64,000 bases of DNA from Acidobacteriaceae bacterium (GCA_035944135.1 DASZBM010000002.1:806001-870000), one strand, 5' to 3'. Shown: positions 1 to 9,590, numbered from the stretch's first letter. Notes: a model not told the origin generated them from the letters alone. Made by a program: numbers and translations.

Positions 1-548
1 TTTGTCCTGGCAGGCTCGAATGGCCTTACTGATCGCGAGTGGAACGAGCTCATCGGGATCAGCACACGCGTCCACTTGGCCGCCGCCACCTGATGCACAT
101 AATCGCCAAGCCGCACCTTTTCGCTGAATCCGTTGCCGGCATCGTGCAAACAGATCAGCGGCAGCTCAGGCCCCTGCAGCGTTTCTTTCGAATAGAGCCA
201 CAACGACAACGTGTCCCCTGTGAAGTTCACGTATCGATTCGGCCAGTTCTGCAGGCGCAGCTCAACATCCCACTCGCCTTCCGGAGCGCTGGTCCACGAG
301 AGGCGCAGAGAATTCGGAGCGCTGACGAAACTCGAGGTGTCTACGGGAAGTTTGCCGTCAATCAGTTCCAACGCGCTGGGAGCAGAAACATTCCCTTCGC
401 TATAGAAATGCGCATGCACGGACTCGCTGTTTTCGAAAAATTCCTTTTGCTGCCAGCTCTGCTGCGCGTTTGCAGAAGAGAACGCGAGTACACCGACAGC
501 GATTGCGCCAGCGAGCCCGCAGCGCGAAACGATCCTCAAAAAACTCAT
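1..548 (-). CDS. Secreted carbohydrate-binding-like protein, partial (C-terminus beyond window)
   Basis: The reading frame stays open from an ATG at 548 to the left edge, so about 182 residues are visible and the C-terminus is missing. It starts MSFLRIVSRCGLAGAIAVGV and has a Sec-type signal peptide ending near SANA-QQS. The rest reads like a beta-sandwich of the carbohydrate-binding type, with alternating hydrophobic strands (for example SLRLSW, WDVELRL, TLSLWLYS) and several aromatic residues. The ATG overlaps the stop of the upstream GH144-like gene by one base (TAATG), so the two are translationally coupled. It is the fourth gene of the receptor/GH79/GH144 operon. A role in binding or cleaving the same glycan is inferred from context; no catalytic motif is visible in the part present. 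Confidence 0.75.
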   Translation of the reverse strand, partial: MSFLRIVSRCGLAGAIAVGVLAFSSANAQQSWQQKEFFENSESVHAHFYSEGNVSAPSALELIDGKLPVDTSSFVSAPNSLRLSWTSAPEGEWDVELRLQNWPNRYVNFTGDTLSLWLYSKETLQGPELPLICLHDAGNGFSEKVRLGDYVHQVAAAKWTRVLIPMSSFHSRSVRPFEPART

Positions 549-1873
549 TAGACCTTCTCTATACCCGCGAGTTGCATTGCTCTCTGGGGCTCAGGGTTCG
601 CCATAAACCACGCCCATAGGTTGCCTGTGCGAATGTTTTCTGCACTCAACAGCATCATCCCGACATCCAGCCCGAGCGTGTCCGTCGACACCCAGTTCGT
701 CAGCGGATTGAATGCATCGGCCAATCCATACTTGCCCCATATCGTGGCGCCGTATTTCTTTTTCATCGCATACAGCGCGGGGATGCAGATGTCGGGATCG
801 AGCATCAGCGATCCTCCGGCAGCGCAGGGAACCACAGTGCCGTCAATCTTCGAGTGCTGCGGCGGCCCTCCCCAGGCTTTGTAGCCTTTGGGGCTCGATG
901 AGCTGGTGATCCCCCAGATGTCCTGCGTGTAGTCCGGGAACTGTTTCGCTAAATCGGTGTAACACCATTCGCGGTGCGCGCGCGTAGCAGTCTGTGAGTT
1001 CGCGAACCAATCTACCTTTGCCCCACGCGTCTCGCGTCGGCCGCGGAAATCAAACCACGCGAAGGGGTACTGATACGTCCAGAGCAGGGAAGTGCCGACG
1101 TAATGATATTGCCCGTATTGATTCGGGTTGCGTTCCCAGGCATACCAGGCGTCCGGCGGCAGGGGAAGCGTCGGCGATCCAATACCGAGCAGATACATGG
1201 CGGCCAACTGGCAATACTTGTCATAGCGCAGCGCAAGATGACCCTCCGGCTTCCATCCGTGCGACAGCAGCTTTCCATCGCCGTTCGTCATCCAGGGAAA
1301 GTCATACCGGCTGTACAGCAACGTGGCGAGATCAGCAATCTCATGATCCTCATGGAAGAACTGGCGGCAGGTCAGCGCGCCGGCAAGCAACCAGATCGAA
1401 TCGCTCGTCGACATCTCGACTTCCTTCCAGCGCTCACCCGTGTGCACATCGAGGAAGTGGTAAAACCAACCATGTTCGCATAGCACTTTCCCGTTGGTGT
1501 AGCTGCGCAAAGTACGTCGGACCACGTCCTTCGCCTTTGTACGCTCGATCCATTTGCGCTCCGCTCCAATACACATCGCGGTCAATGCAAACCCCGTCAC
1601 GCCGGTGCTTCCCCGGGTCTGGTCTCCCTTGCGTGTGTTGTCGTCAGGATTCCCGTGGATCAAATCCATGCAGATGCCGGTCTCCGGATCCATCGCATCT
1701 GCAAAGTACAAAAAGCAGCGGCGCGATAACTCATCCAGCAGATCATCGTCGTTGTGATGTTTGCTGTAGCTGAATCCGCGCGCCCATGCAGGCGCCAATG
1801 CTCCGGCCGCGACGATGCGCAAGGCATCACGCCGCGAAAAAGTCTTACCCAGTCCTTCATGATCCGGCGTCAT
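548..1873 (-). CDS. GH144-like glucanase (Glycoamylase/PF10091-type domain), Tat-exported
   Basis: This 441-residue protein has the all-helical (alpha/alpha)6 glycosidase character of the Glycoamylase domain family. Recognisable parts are RGSTGVTGFALTAMCIGAER near residues 90-110, an aromatic-rich middle (WTYQYPFAWFDFRGRR) and the late stretch GLDVGMMLLSAENIRTG. Characterised members placed in GH144 are endo-beta-1,2-glucanases, so activity on a beta-1,2-glucan is the best specific guess. Substrate cannot be read from sequence alone. The N-terminus carries a twin-arginine motif (SRRDALRIVAAGALAPA), pointing to Tat export. It starts one base after the GH79 stop (TAG-C-ATG) and overlaps the next gene by one base, so it belongs to a tight operon behind the TonB receptor. 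Confidence 0.82.
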   Translation of the reverse strand: MTPDHEGLGKTFSRRDALRIVAAGALAPAWARGFSYSKHHNDDDLLDELSRRCFLYFADAMDPETGICMDLIHGNPDDNTRKGDQTRGSTGVTGFALTAMCIGAERKWIERTKAKDVVRRTLRSYTNGKVLCEHGWFYHFLDVHTGERWKEVEMSTSDSIWLLAGALTCRQFFHEDHEIADLATLLYSRYDFPWMTNGDGKLLSHGWKPEGHLALRYDKYCQLAAMYLLGIGSPTLPLPPDAWYAWERNPNQYGQYHYVGTSLLWTYQYPFAWFDFRGRRETRGAKVDWFANSQTATRAHREWCYTDLAKQFPDYTQDIWGITSSSSPKGYKAWGGPPQHSKIDGTVVPCAAGGSLMLDPDICIPALYAMKKKYGATIWGKYGLADAFNPLTNWVSTDTLGLDVGMMLLSAENIRTGNLWAWFMANPEPQRAMQLAGIEKV

Positions 1874-1874
1874 G

Positions 1875-3350
1875 CTATGCCTCGATGTACGCAGCCGAAT
1901 ACGGCGGCATGTTCAGGGTCGCGACGCCATGCCGGAACGCAATGGTCTGCTGTGGCTTCGGCTGAAACTCGCCCGCGGACCCGACAGGCGACGCTCCAAA
2001 CGTCACGCCCTCCTTGCTGTCGATACGAGGCGCCTGCAGCCAGAAGATCTTTCCCCGATGCGCGGTTTTCACCCCGTCGAGCTTCACGGTAACTGCATCG
2101 GCCGCCTTGTTGAAAATAGCCAGCTTTACCCTTCCGTGATCCAGCGCCGAGAATGCCGTCACATTCTGCGCGTCCGTTTGCGCAGATGCGGATAGTGTTG
2201 TCCCCGTCATCGTCGCTCCCGCGAAGTTCTCTGCCAGCAACATTCCGTAATAAACCGGCCGCGCCGTGAACCCATTCTGAACAGTGCCCGCAATCGGTGT
2301 GTACAGTCCGTTGCCGCCGCCATGCAGATTCAGTCCGATGTATCCAGCCTCAGCCAGTTGCAGCCAGTAATCTCCACTCCACAACGCGGATGCAAAGCTG
2401 TCGCTGACCAGCGGCTTGCCACCGTGGAAGCAGCTGTTTCCTTCCGTCATGCGATACGGCCGGCCCAGAATCTTCGTCGCTTCGCGTACCACAGCGAACT
2501 CTTGCGTTGCCGGATTTCTGCCGCGATGCAGCAGGAACTCCAGCGTCATCCGCGGATCGGCCGGCGGCCCTTCAGCGTAGTAATGACCTGAGAGAAACAC
2601 CAGATCAGGCTTCTTCTCAGCCGTCTTGGTCAGCCAGTCATACTCTTTCGCTATGTCCGGTGCAGCAAACCTGGCATTCGGCACGGCGGCTTTTACTGCA
2701 TCCCGATGCACGGTCCAGCGATCCCAGTAATGATCGAATGTCCAGCGCTCCTTCGATCCTGCATCGTGATTCATGTCCGGCTCATTGCCGATCTGAAACG
2801 TAATCAGGCGGTCGCCGAGCGTGCTTGCGACGTACTTCGCCTCCGCAGCCGCATTCTCAGGCGTTCCATGCCGCAGGTTCAGCCCATAGATGATTCGCCA
2901 CCCAACCGCATCAATAAACTCGCGCAGATTACGAATCGCGAGCGGCGTGAGGATCGAGGCAGTCTTCGCAGCCGTTCCAGCATCAGGACCAATCGCGAGC
3001 GGCGTATTGTTCTTCTCCGCGTCCGTATCGTTGCTGCTCCACGTTGTGTACTCACCCGTGTTGCCGCCGATCCGCAGAACGCCTTGCTTGCCGAGCGCGC
3101 GAAACAGACCGATGAGCGCCTTATTTTGGGCGGAGAAGAACTCCGGATGTCCAAGCTGCGCCGACTCGTAACTCAGTCCGGTGAAATCCTCCGGAACAGT
3201 TGCGAGATGCTTCGATGAGTCAATGGAGACGGTCACAGCCGAACTACCGGTGGTCTGTGCCGCAAGGCGTGAAAGCGGATGTGTCGCTGCAGCGATTGCA
3301 GCTGACCCTGCCAGGAAGGATCTGCGTGTACTCAAAACACTCTCTCTCAT
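1875..3350 (-). CDS. GH79-family glycoside hydrolase (beta-glucuronidase-like), Tat-exported
   Basis: This is a TIM-barrel glycosidase of the heparanase/beta-glucuronidase family GH79, 491 residues from the ATG at 3350. The longer in-frame extension lacks signal character, whereas this start gives a twin-arginine signal (STRRSFLAGSAAIAAA). The proposed acid/base is E190 in FQIGNEPDMN and the nucleophile is E303 in YRMTEGNS. VLRIGGNTGEYT (residues 91-102) is the family's substrate-binding strand. The overall pattern matches the Acidobacterium capsulatum enzyme type, which removes terminal glucuronic or 4-O-methylglucuronic acid. A C-terminal beta-sandwich (about 390-491) is typical. It sits 46 bases after the TonB receptor and one base before the GH144-like gene, so it probably trims glucuronate from the imported glycan. 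Confidence 0.88.
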   Translation of the reverse strand: MRESVLSTRRSFLAGSAAIAAATHPLSRLAAQTTGSSAVTVSIDSSKHLATVPEDFTGLSYESAQLGHPEFFSAQNKALIGLFRALGKQGVLRIGGNTGEYTTWSSNDTDAEKNNTPLAIGPDAGTAAKTASILTPLAIRNLREFIDAVGWRIIYGLNLRHGTPENAAAEAKYVASTLGDRLITFQIGNEPDMNHDAGSKERWTFDHYWDRWTVHRDAVKAAVPNARFAAPDIAKEYDWLTKTAEKKPDLVFLSGHYYAEGPPADPRMTLEFLLHRGRNPATQEFAVVREATKILGRPYRMTEGNSCFHGGKPLVSDSFASALWSGDYWLQLAEAGYIGLNLHGGGNGLYTPIAGTVQNGFTARPVYYGMLLAENFAGATMTGTTLSASAQTDAQNVTAFSALDHGRVKLAIFNKAADAVTVKLDGVKTAHRGKIFWLQAPRIDSKEGVTFGASPVGSAGEFQPKPQQTIAFRHGVATLNMPPYSAAYIEA

Positions 3351-3396
3351 GGTGAATCGCAACCGGCCAGAGCCCCCTCCAGCCGGTTGCGAACAG

Positions 3397-6300
3397 TTAG
3401 AACGAGAACCGCGACTGCAGTTCGACAGTGCGGGAATCAAGTGCGCCTGTATTCTCGCCGAACGTTGTGGATGTAATGTTGGTGGTCGGAGTGCCCGCAA
3501 GCTCCTGGAAGTTGAACAGGTTGAACGCGTCTACGCGGAACTCTAGACTGGCGTGCTCTCCGATGACGCGCGCCGGCGGAATATTGAATCCTTTGGCCAA
3601 ACTGACGTTGACTCCCTGATACGACGGCCCGGTAAACGAATTGCGTTCCATCGCCGGCCCGGGAATCGCGTAGGGTGTTGTAAATGGTGCGCTGTTAGGC
3701 GCGGCTGTGTAGACCGGCGGCGTGAAATAATTCTCGCCCCCGGTGCCAGTCGGGAAGTTGACATTGTGACCATTGGGATTGCTGGTGGATGGCCCGGATT
3801 CAAACGCTGCAGTGCTGTGATTTATTCCACGGCCGGTATAAGCTGCTGGCCGAATGCTCGTATAGAGGCTGTTCTCGTAATAGAGATGAGCCGACGCCCC
3901 GCCCACCAGGCCGGTCGCCGTCACCGGGTAAGTCGGCGTCCACGGGAAGCCCGCATGGTACTCATACGTGCCACCGAGTGACCAGCCGTCAGCGAAGGCG
4001 TGCAGCCAGCCCTCATGGAAGAAAGTCGGCTGGTACAGACCAAAGGCGCGGAAATTATTCTGGAAGTTATAGTCCGAGCGACCGTACGCGTCGTGAATGC
4101 TGATCGGCGCGTATGGGTCCTCGTTGTAGGACGTCGATCCCTCATCCATGCTCTTGGACCATGTGTAATCGGTCTCCAGCTGGAAGCTGCGGCTGAAATT
4201 ATGCTTCAGGGTGGCCAGCATCGCGTTGTAATTCGAGTTGGCGCCATTCACGAAATCATTGATCTTGTTTATGTGGGGGTTCAATGCAAAGCCGCGAACC
4301 ACCGCATACGCGTTCAGGTCCATCTCGTAAAAAAGGTGGTGTCCGGAACTGCCCTGATAACCCAGCGCCGCCACGAAGTTGGCAGGCAATTGCATCTCGG
4401 TATCCAGCGAGTAGTGATAGACCGTCGCCGTCTTTGGATTGTTATCGAAGGCGTAGACCGATACGACGGCAGAGGTGGGAACGTTATTGGAGTCGAACGC
4501 GGAAATAGCGTTGGGATTTGCTGGATAGCCGAATGGAGAGTTGATGTTTGGCGCGGTGTTGTAAACAATCTGCGGGCTGAATGCCGTCGTAGGCCCGAAG
4601 CTCAGAGCGTTCGGCACGTTCGCGTCCCCGGAGCGGGTGATGGCAATCTGGTTTTCTTCGAAGTTGATACCGAAGCCCCCGCGGAGAACCACCTTGCTGC
4701 CGTACACAGCCGGGCTCCACGCGAAACCGAGTTGCGGCCCGAAGTTGCCCTTCTGGGCGAGTGCCAGGGAGCCGGTCTTAACCAGGCTGGCGCCCGTAAG
4801 CAATGCGGAACCCGGACCTGGAGTGAAAACGGACAGGTTGTTTTCCTTGTCGCTCATCGTGCCGAAGTAGTTCCAGCGCAGGCCCGCGTTAATCGTCAAC
4901 GTAGGACTGACCTTGAAGTCATCCTGCACAAAAACACCAGCAATATTCTGTCGATCGTCGTTCCGGATTAGCTCTGGAGTTCCGGTGACCGGGTTGAAGG
5001 TACCCGATTCAGTCACCGGCGCGTCATTGAGGAAATCCCAGAAGCTTTCGAACGTAAACGACGGGTGTGCGTTCGAGACCGGTTCATCCAGAAACTCGAC
5101 GCGACTCAGTTGGAATCCCGCCTTGAGGCTGTGGCGACCCAAGGCCTTGGTAGCAATGTCCTGATAGGTGTAGGTCCATTGGTTGAACACGCCCGGGATA
5201 CTCTCGCCAAACTGCGCGGGCTCGCTCGATCCCACCCCGGTAAAGGTGTCTGTAGGCAGGCCAAAGCTGCCTTGAGGATTCTGCGCGACCAGGTTATAGC
5301 GATATCCGACAGCACTGACGCGTGCCTCATTTAGCAGCGTCGGAGAAAAGGTGTGATTCCACAGCGCCGTGAAAGCATTGTTGATGTCGCTGGCGTATTC
5401 GAAGTTGGAGGGCCGCGCCGGACCGTTGTAGCTCGTCGTCGTATTCGGCGCCCAGTAGATGATGAAGCCCAACCGGTCTTTCTTTGTAACGTCGGCGTCC
5501 ATGCGGCCGTTGTATTGCGATCCGACGAAGGTGCTCGGGTTTACCGTAGCCACCTCTTCGAGATCGGGGATTCCGTCCAGGCCGCTTCCAACACCCGGCT
5601 TCTGGTTGCTTGTCCACGTTTTATCGTGAGTGCCGAGCGCCGTCTTCAGCGGCGACCCGATATCCATCATTCCATTTACGGTCTTGCAGTAAGGGCCATC
5701 CGGAATCCCAATTGACGAAGAGCAGCTGCTTTGGATAACGCCCGTCGCAGCCGGAGCACCGCCGGGCAGAGTCAGATACTTCGCTGCGATGCTGCCGGCT
5801 GGAGCAGAAGCATCGATGGAGGGAGTCTCAAACAATCCGGTACCTGTCGTAACGGAATCGTTGCGGAGCGTCTCATACGCGAAAAAGGCGAACAGCCTGT
5901 TGTGGAGAATGGGGCCGCCGACACTGCCGCCAAACTGGTTGAAACGCTGCGGGTCCCTGACGAGGCCGCGATTGGCGGGAGTTTTGCTCGCATTTGCGGG
6001 GTCAACTGAGTTGGCGCCGTTCCACCGTTGCCAGGCGTTCAAGCCCGGACGGTCCGCTTTGAAGAACAAGCTTCCGTGATAAGCGTTGGTGCCGGTGTTC
6101 GAAGTCACCTGGATGACCGCACCGCTGAAGCGTCCATACTCGGCGTCGTACGCGTTGGCCGTCACCTTCATGTACTGGACCGAGTCTTCCTGCGGAACGA
6201 TGACTGTCGATCCAGCCCAGCTCGCGCTGGCGGTCGGAATGCCGTCAATCAAATAGAGGCTGGTGTTGTTCTCGCCACCATTGCCCTCCACCTGCGGAGT

Positions 6301-6969
6301 CAGCTCACCCTTTGTGAAAATACCTTGGCTGGCCTGTTCTCCGCCGTTCTGCTCGGCTGGCAGGTTATTCTCGTTGCCATTCGAAGCCATCGAATTGTCG
6401 CCGAACATACCCGGAGCAAGCGACGCGAGCTGAAAGACGTCGCGGTTGAACGATGGCATGTGCTGAATCTGATCACTGGTAATCGTGCCGCTGATGTTCG
6501 CCGTCGTCGTATCGAGCGCCGGCACGCTACCGGCGTTGACCGCCACAGACTCGCTCGTCGTTCCGAGCGCCAGTTGAATATTAAGTGTGTTGGCCTGCTC
6601 AGGAATGATCGTTACGCCGGTCAACGTCTTGCTCGAAAAGCCCGGAGCGCTCGCAACCAGGTTGAAGGTGTCTGCCGGCAGCGCCTCGAGATAATAAATA
6701 CCTTCGCCGTTGCTCTTCGCGCTCTGCTTGTGGTTGTTCGTTGTGTCCGTCAGCACGATTTGAGCCCCGGGAATCGCCGCGCCTGACGGGTCGGTAACCG
6801 TGCCTTGAATCGACGCGCGGTATTGAGCGGACGCGCTGCGTGCCGGCATCAGCGCCAGCAGGGAAGCGCAGAGCACTGTGAGCATCCATGCATTGCGTGC
6901 GCCATGGAAATTCCGCATGAGCTTGCTCTTCGTGGAGAGCGCTTCTAACTTGGGCAATCGTTTGAGCAT
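3397..6969 (-). CDS. TonB-dependent receptor with carboxypeptidase-regulatory-like N-terminal domain
   Basis: A large outer-membrane receptor of about 1190 residues. After a signal peptide (LTVLCASLLALMPARSASA) comes a CarboxypepD_reg-like domain (QGTVTDPSGAAIPGAQIVLT, roughly residues 50-130). A plug and a long beta-barrel follow, ending in an aromatic residue (SRFSF) as expected for barrel insertion. This architecture is expanded in Acidobacteriota and usually imports oligosaccharides by energy from TonB-ExbBD. It is the first gene of the operon with GH79 and GH144-like enzymes, which suggests a glucuronate- or glucan-containing ligand. I chose ATG 6969; ATG 6918 directly before the signal core is an alternative. 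The frame extends to 7113, but that start would place the signal peptide too far in. The divergent ROK gene is the likely regulator. Confidence 0.9.
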   Translation of the reverse strand: MLKRLPKLEALSTKSKLMRNFHGARNAWMLTVLCASLLALMPARSASAQYRASIQGTVTDPSGAAIPGAQIVLTDTTNNHKQSAKSNGEGIYYLEALPADTFNLVASAPGFSSKTLTGVTIIPEQANTLNIQLALGTTSESVAVNAGSVPALDTTTANISGTITSDQIQHMPSFNRDVFQLASLAPGMFGDNSMASNGNENNLPAEQNGGEQASQGIFTKGELTPQVEGNGGENNTSLYLIDGIPTASASWAGSTVIVPQEDSVQYMKVTANAYDAEYGRFSGAVIQVTSNTGTNAYHGSLFFKADRPGLNAWQRWNGANSVDPANASKTPANRGLVRDPQRFNQFGGSVGGPILHNRLFAFFAYETLRNDSVTTGTGLFETPSIDASAPAGSIAAKYLTLPGGAPAATGVIQSSCSSSIGIPDGPYCKTVNGMMDIGSPLKTALGTHDKTWTSNQKPGVGSGLDGIPDLEEVATVNPSTFVGSQYNGRMDADVTKKDRLGFIIYWAPNTTTSYNGPARPSNFEYASDINNAFTALWNHTFSPTLLNEARVSAVGYRYNLVAQNPQGSFGLPTDTFTGVGSSEPAQFGESIPGVFNQWTYTYQDIATKALGRHSLKAGFQLSRVEFLDEPVSNAHPSFTFESFWDFLNDAPVTESGTFNPVTGTPELIRNDDRQNIAGVFVQDDFKVSPTLTINAGLRWNYFGTMSDKENNLSVFTPGPGSALLTGASLVKTGSLALAQKGNFGPQLGFAWSPAVYGSKVVLRGGFGINFEENQIAITRSGDANVPNALSFGPTTAFSPQIVYNTAPNINSPFGYPANPNAISAFDSNNVPTSAVVSVYAFDNNPKTATVYHYSLDTEMQLPANFVAALGYQGSSGHHLFYEMDLNAYAVVRGFALNPHINKINDFVNGANSNYNAMLATLKHNFSRSFQLETDYTWSKSMDEGSTSYNEDPYAPISIHDAYGRSDYNFQNNFRAFGLYQPTFFHEGWLHAFADGWSLGGTYEYHAGFPWTPTYPVTATGLVGGASAHLYYENSLYTSIRPAAYTGRGINHSTAAFESGPSTSNPNGHNVNFPTGTGGENYFTPPVYTAAPNSAPFTTPYAIPGPAMERNSFTGPSYQGVNVSLAKGFNIPPARVIGEHASLEFRVDAFNLFNFQELAGTPTTNITSTTFGENTGALDSRTVELQSRFSF

Positions 6970-7038
6970 TTTGGCCGTCCTACGGCGCCGCCGATCCTTC
7001 GGCAGCGGGCCGCTTTTTGAATGTCGCGTACCCTGCCA

Positions 7039-7067
7039 TTTAGCCGGTCTATGAACAAATCTGTCAA
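7039..7067 (-). promoter_or_regulatory. Candidate promoter of the TonB receptor operon
   Basis: On the minus strand a perfect TTGACA (7067-7062) is followed after 17 bases by GCTAAA (7044-7039), a weak -10 match. It lies in the 168-bp divergent gap between the receptor and the ROK regulator, about 70 bases upstream of the receptor start. The -35 is convincing and the -10 is not. Confidence 0.35.
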
Positions 7068-7137
7068 GAGATAATTTGAGCTTAGAAAAATCTGTGCGAG
7101 AATCAGGCTGCATGCGTCGAGTTTTCTAGGATTTCCA

Positions 7138-8301
7138 ATGGTGCCCCAAACTCATTCGACGTTCAGGACGGCCTCCAACAAGATGCCGCGCCGCGTCAAT
7201 ACCAGGCTGATCCTGGACGTTCTGCGCAAACACCAACCAGTCTCTCGAGTAGATCTGGCACGCCTCTCCGGCTTGCAGCCAAGCACCGTGTCGCTCATTG
7301 TCGAAGAGCTTGTCCGCGAGCACTGGCTCGAAGAAGGCGAGTTCGTGAAAGGGGCGATGGGTCGCCGCCCACGGCTGCTGTCTGTTTCGCACGACCGTTG
7401 CGTCATCGCCATCGACATCCATCCACGACAGACGACCCTTGCCGTCGTCGACATCACAGGAACAATCGTCTGGCAGGGGCAGGTCGAGTCATCGCCTGAC
7501 CCCGATCAGTCTGTCGAACGTCTGATCGCTGCTGTTCGCGACGTCCGGCACAAGCACGCCGATCGCACCTGCGCCGGCATCGGAATCTGCGTCCCGGGCC
7601 GCACCGATCCGGCCGCGGAGCATCTGATCTTCGCCCCCAATCTGCACTGGCCGATCCTTGCCCTGAAATCACGCATGCAGACTGCGACGGGACTGCCGGT
7701 TCATATGGATAACGTCGCGAACGCCTGCGCCTTGCTGGAGGTCTGGCAATCGCAAAACGCCGAACCACACGATCTCGTTGTCGTGGAAGTGTCTGAAGGT
7801 CTCGGAACCGGGCTCTATATCAACGGCGCCATCGCGCGTGGTCGCGGTGGAATGGCCGGCGAATTCGGCCACATTCCCATCGAAGAGAAGGGAATTCCGT
7901 GCAGTTGCGGCAATCGCGGCTGCTGGGAGACGGTTGCCGCTGAACCTGCCGCCATTCGCTACTACTGCGAAATTGTCGGCCGAAAACCCTCTCTGAGCTT
8001 TCCGGAACTTATCAACCTCGCTGCAACCGGCGACCGCGACTCCATCGCCGCGCTGCGCACGATGGCCAGGCAACTTGGCAAAGGCATGCAGATGATTGCA
8101 GCGGCACTCGCCCCGGCAGAGATCATTGTCGTTGGTGACTGCACAGCCGCATGGGACCGCATGGAACGCGCCATCGAGCAGGAGTTCCGAAAACACCCGC
8201 TCGCGCAAAAGGTGGTTCTGCGTCCAGGCATGGACGCCGCAACCGCGCGCCTTCGCAGCGCAGTTCCGCTCGTGCTCACGGAGACTCTTACTGGGCTCTG
8301 A
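7138..8301 (+). CDS. ROK-family transcriptional regulator (NagC/XylR type)
   Basis: This is a 387-residue ROK repressor. The N-terminal winged helix-turn-helix (about 20-80) contains VSRVDLARLSGLQPSTVSLI. The C-terminal sugar-kinase-like domain carries the ROK zinc motif CSCGNRGCWE starting at C255, with the upstream EFGHIPIEE and the GLGTGLYINGAIARG nucleotide-binding-like loop. Such proteins bind sugars or sugar phosphates and release operator DNA. The ATG at 7138 is preceded by AGGA at suitable spacing. It is transcribed divergently from the TonB receptor operon, so control of that operon is the natural inference. Its 3' end overlaps the convergent nickel/cobalt permease gene by 14 bases. 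Confidence 0.9.
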   Translation: MVPQTHSTFRTASNKMPRRVNTRLILDVLRKHQPVSRVDLARLSGLQPSTVSLIVEELVREHWLEEGEFVKGAMGRRPRLLSVSHDRCVIAIDIHPRQTTLAVVDITGTIVWQGQVESSPDPDQSVERLIAAVRDVRHKHADRTCAGIGICVPGRTDPAAEHLIFAPNLHWPILALKSRMQTATGLPVHMDNVANACALLEVWQSQNAEPHDLVVVEVSEGLGTGLYINGAIARGRGGMAGEFGHIPIEEKGIPCSCGNRGCWETVAAEPAAIRYYCEIVGRKPSLSFPELINLAATGDRDSIAALRTMARQLGKGMQMIAAALAPAEIIVVGDCTAAWDRMERAIEQEFRKHPLAQKVVLRPGMDAATARLRSAVPLVLTETLTGL

Positions 8302-9394
8302 TCTCGTCTTCTATTACTTGCTTAGCCTGCAGTGCATGATTATCGAGATTCATCCATTTGTACGCGGCGGCTGAGATCAGCCAACTGAGAACGAAGATGG
8401 CAATGATGCAGTAGCCGAGAAGCCCGAAGTGTTCATTCAGCCTCGCTACGAAGCCCCAGGTCCCCCCTGAAAAGTGAAACTGATCTTCGATCAAACCAAG
8501 CGCTTCGATGCCCCCAACCCCCAGAGCGACGACCACGGACACGAAGGTGATTGTGAGGTTGTAGTAGAGCTTGCGCACTGGTTTCACGAACGCCCATCCA
8601 TATGCCTTGAGCATCAGAATGTTGTCTGTTGTATCGACAAGCGTCATTCCGGCAGTAAAGAGCACGGGAAACACCAGAATTGACCAAAGCGACAAGCCCT
8701 TGGCAGCTTCTGTCGCGGATATGCCTAGCAGCCCGATCTCGGTCGCAGTATCGAAGCCAAGGCCGAACAACAGACCGAGGGGGTACATGTGCCAGCTGCG
8801 GCGGATTAGCGCGAACGCGGGTCTGAACAGGCGACCCAGAAATCCACGCTTTCCCAGCAGCAGATCAAAGTCCTCGGCAATGTACGGCTCGCCTTGTCTG
8901 ACCTGAACGAATGTCCGCCAGATCGAGACCAGAACAACCAAGTTCAGCGCGGCGATCACCAATAGGAAAAAAGCCGAAACTAAGGTCCCGACGACGGCTC
9001 CGGCGGATCTGAAGCTCTCGAATCGGTGCTGCAAAGCGACCGCTGTGGCAGCAATCGCGACGGAGCCCGCGACAACGACAGTCGAGTGCCCAAGGGAAAA
9101 CATCAACCCGACTGCCACCGGGCGCTTGCCCTCCTGCATCAGTTTTCGAGTGACATTGTCGATCGCCGCAATGTGGTCCGCGTCGACTGCATGGCGAAGG
9201 CCGAAACTGTAAGCGAGAAACGCGGTACCCACCAGAACAGGATGGTGGCGGAACGCAATCGCAGCCCACACCCAGGCGACAACATTGGCAGCTAAGAGCA
9301 CACCGTAGATCGCCGCGATCTTCGCTCTTACGCCCTCAGGTTGATCGTCAAGCAGACCTCGCAAAACGGGTTCCAGAAGGCGGTAGAAACTCAT
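8288..9394 (-). CDS. NiCoT-family nickel/cobalt permease (HoxN/NixA type)
   Basis: A 368-residue inner-membrane transporter with about eight hydrophobic segments. It carries both NiCoT signatures: RHAVDADHI at residues 67-75 in helix II, whose His and Asp residues bind the metal, and LGFDTATEIGLL in the middle of the protein. The family takes up Ni2+ or Co2+ using the proton-motive force. Charged cytoplasmic loops (VRQGEPYIAEDFDLLLGKR) separate the two halves as usual. It overlaps the convergent ROK gene by 14 bases. No nickel enzyme or cobalamin gene is next to it, so the choice of metal is open. Confidence 0.92.
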   Translation of the reverse strand: MSFYRLLEPVLRGLLDDQPEGVRAKIAAIYGVLLAANVVAWVWAAIAFRHHPVLVGTAFLAYSFGLRHAVDADHIAAIDNVTRKLMQEGKRPVAVGLMFSLGHSTVVVAGSVAIAATAVALQHRFESFRSAGAVVGTLVSAFFLLVIAALNLVVLVSIWRTFVQVRQGEPYIAEDFDLLLGKRGFLGRLFRPAFALIRRSWHMYPLGLLFGLGFDTATEIGLLGISATEAAKGLSLWSILVFPVLFTAGMTLVDTTDNILMLKAYGWAFVKPVRKLYYNLTITFVSVVVALGVGGIEALGLIEDQFHFSGGTWGFVARLNEHFGLLGYCIIAIFVLSWLISAAAYKWMNLDNHALQAKQVIEDEIRAQ

Positions 9395-9499
9395 TCGCTC
9401 AGCCTATATCAGGCAATCGTCACATTATTGCTACACCGCCCGAAATCAAAAGGGCCAACCGGAGAGGCTGACCCTTCAAGAATCGACGTCATTATTGAT

Positions 9500-9584
9500 T
9501 GGTGCGGAGGAGGGGACTTGAACCCCTATGCCTTGCGGCGCTAGCACCTCAAGCTAGTGCGTCTGCCAATTTCGCCACCTCCGC
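9500..9584 (-). tRNA. tRNA-Leu (anticodon GAG), CCA encoded
   Basis: On the minus strand the acceptor GCGGAGG (9584 down) pairs with CCTCCGC. The anticodon stem CTAGC/GCTAG holds the loop TTGAGGT, giving GAG, and there is a long variable arm as in class II tRNAs. The T-arm is GGGGTTCAAGTCCCC. Discriminator A and an encoded CCA follow at 9503-9500. It decodes CUC/CUU leucine codons. Confidence 0.96.
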
Positions 9585-9590
9585 ATGGGC

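Noticed and set aside
39-551. A 170-residue plus-strand frame at the left edge
   Set aside because: The minus strand here encodes a protein with a clear signal peptide coupled to the upstream operon; the plus frame is its shadow.
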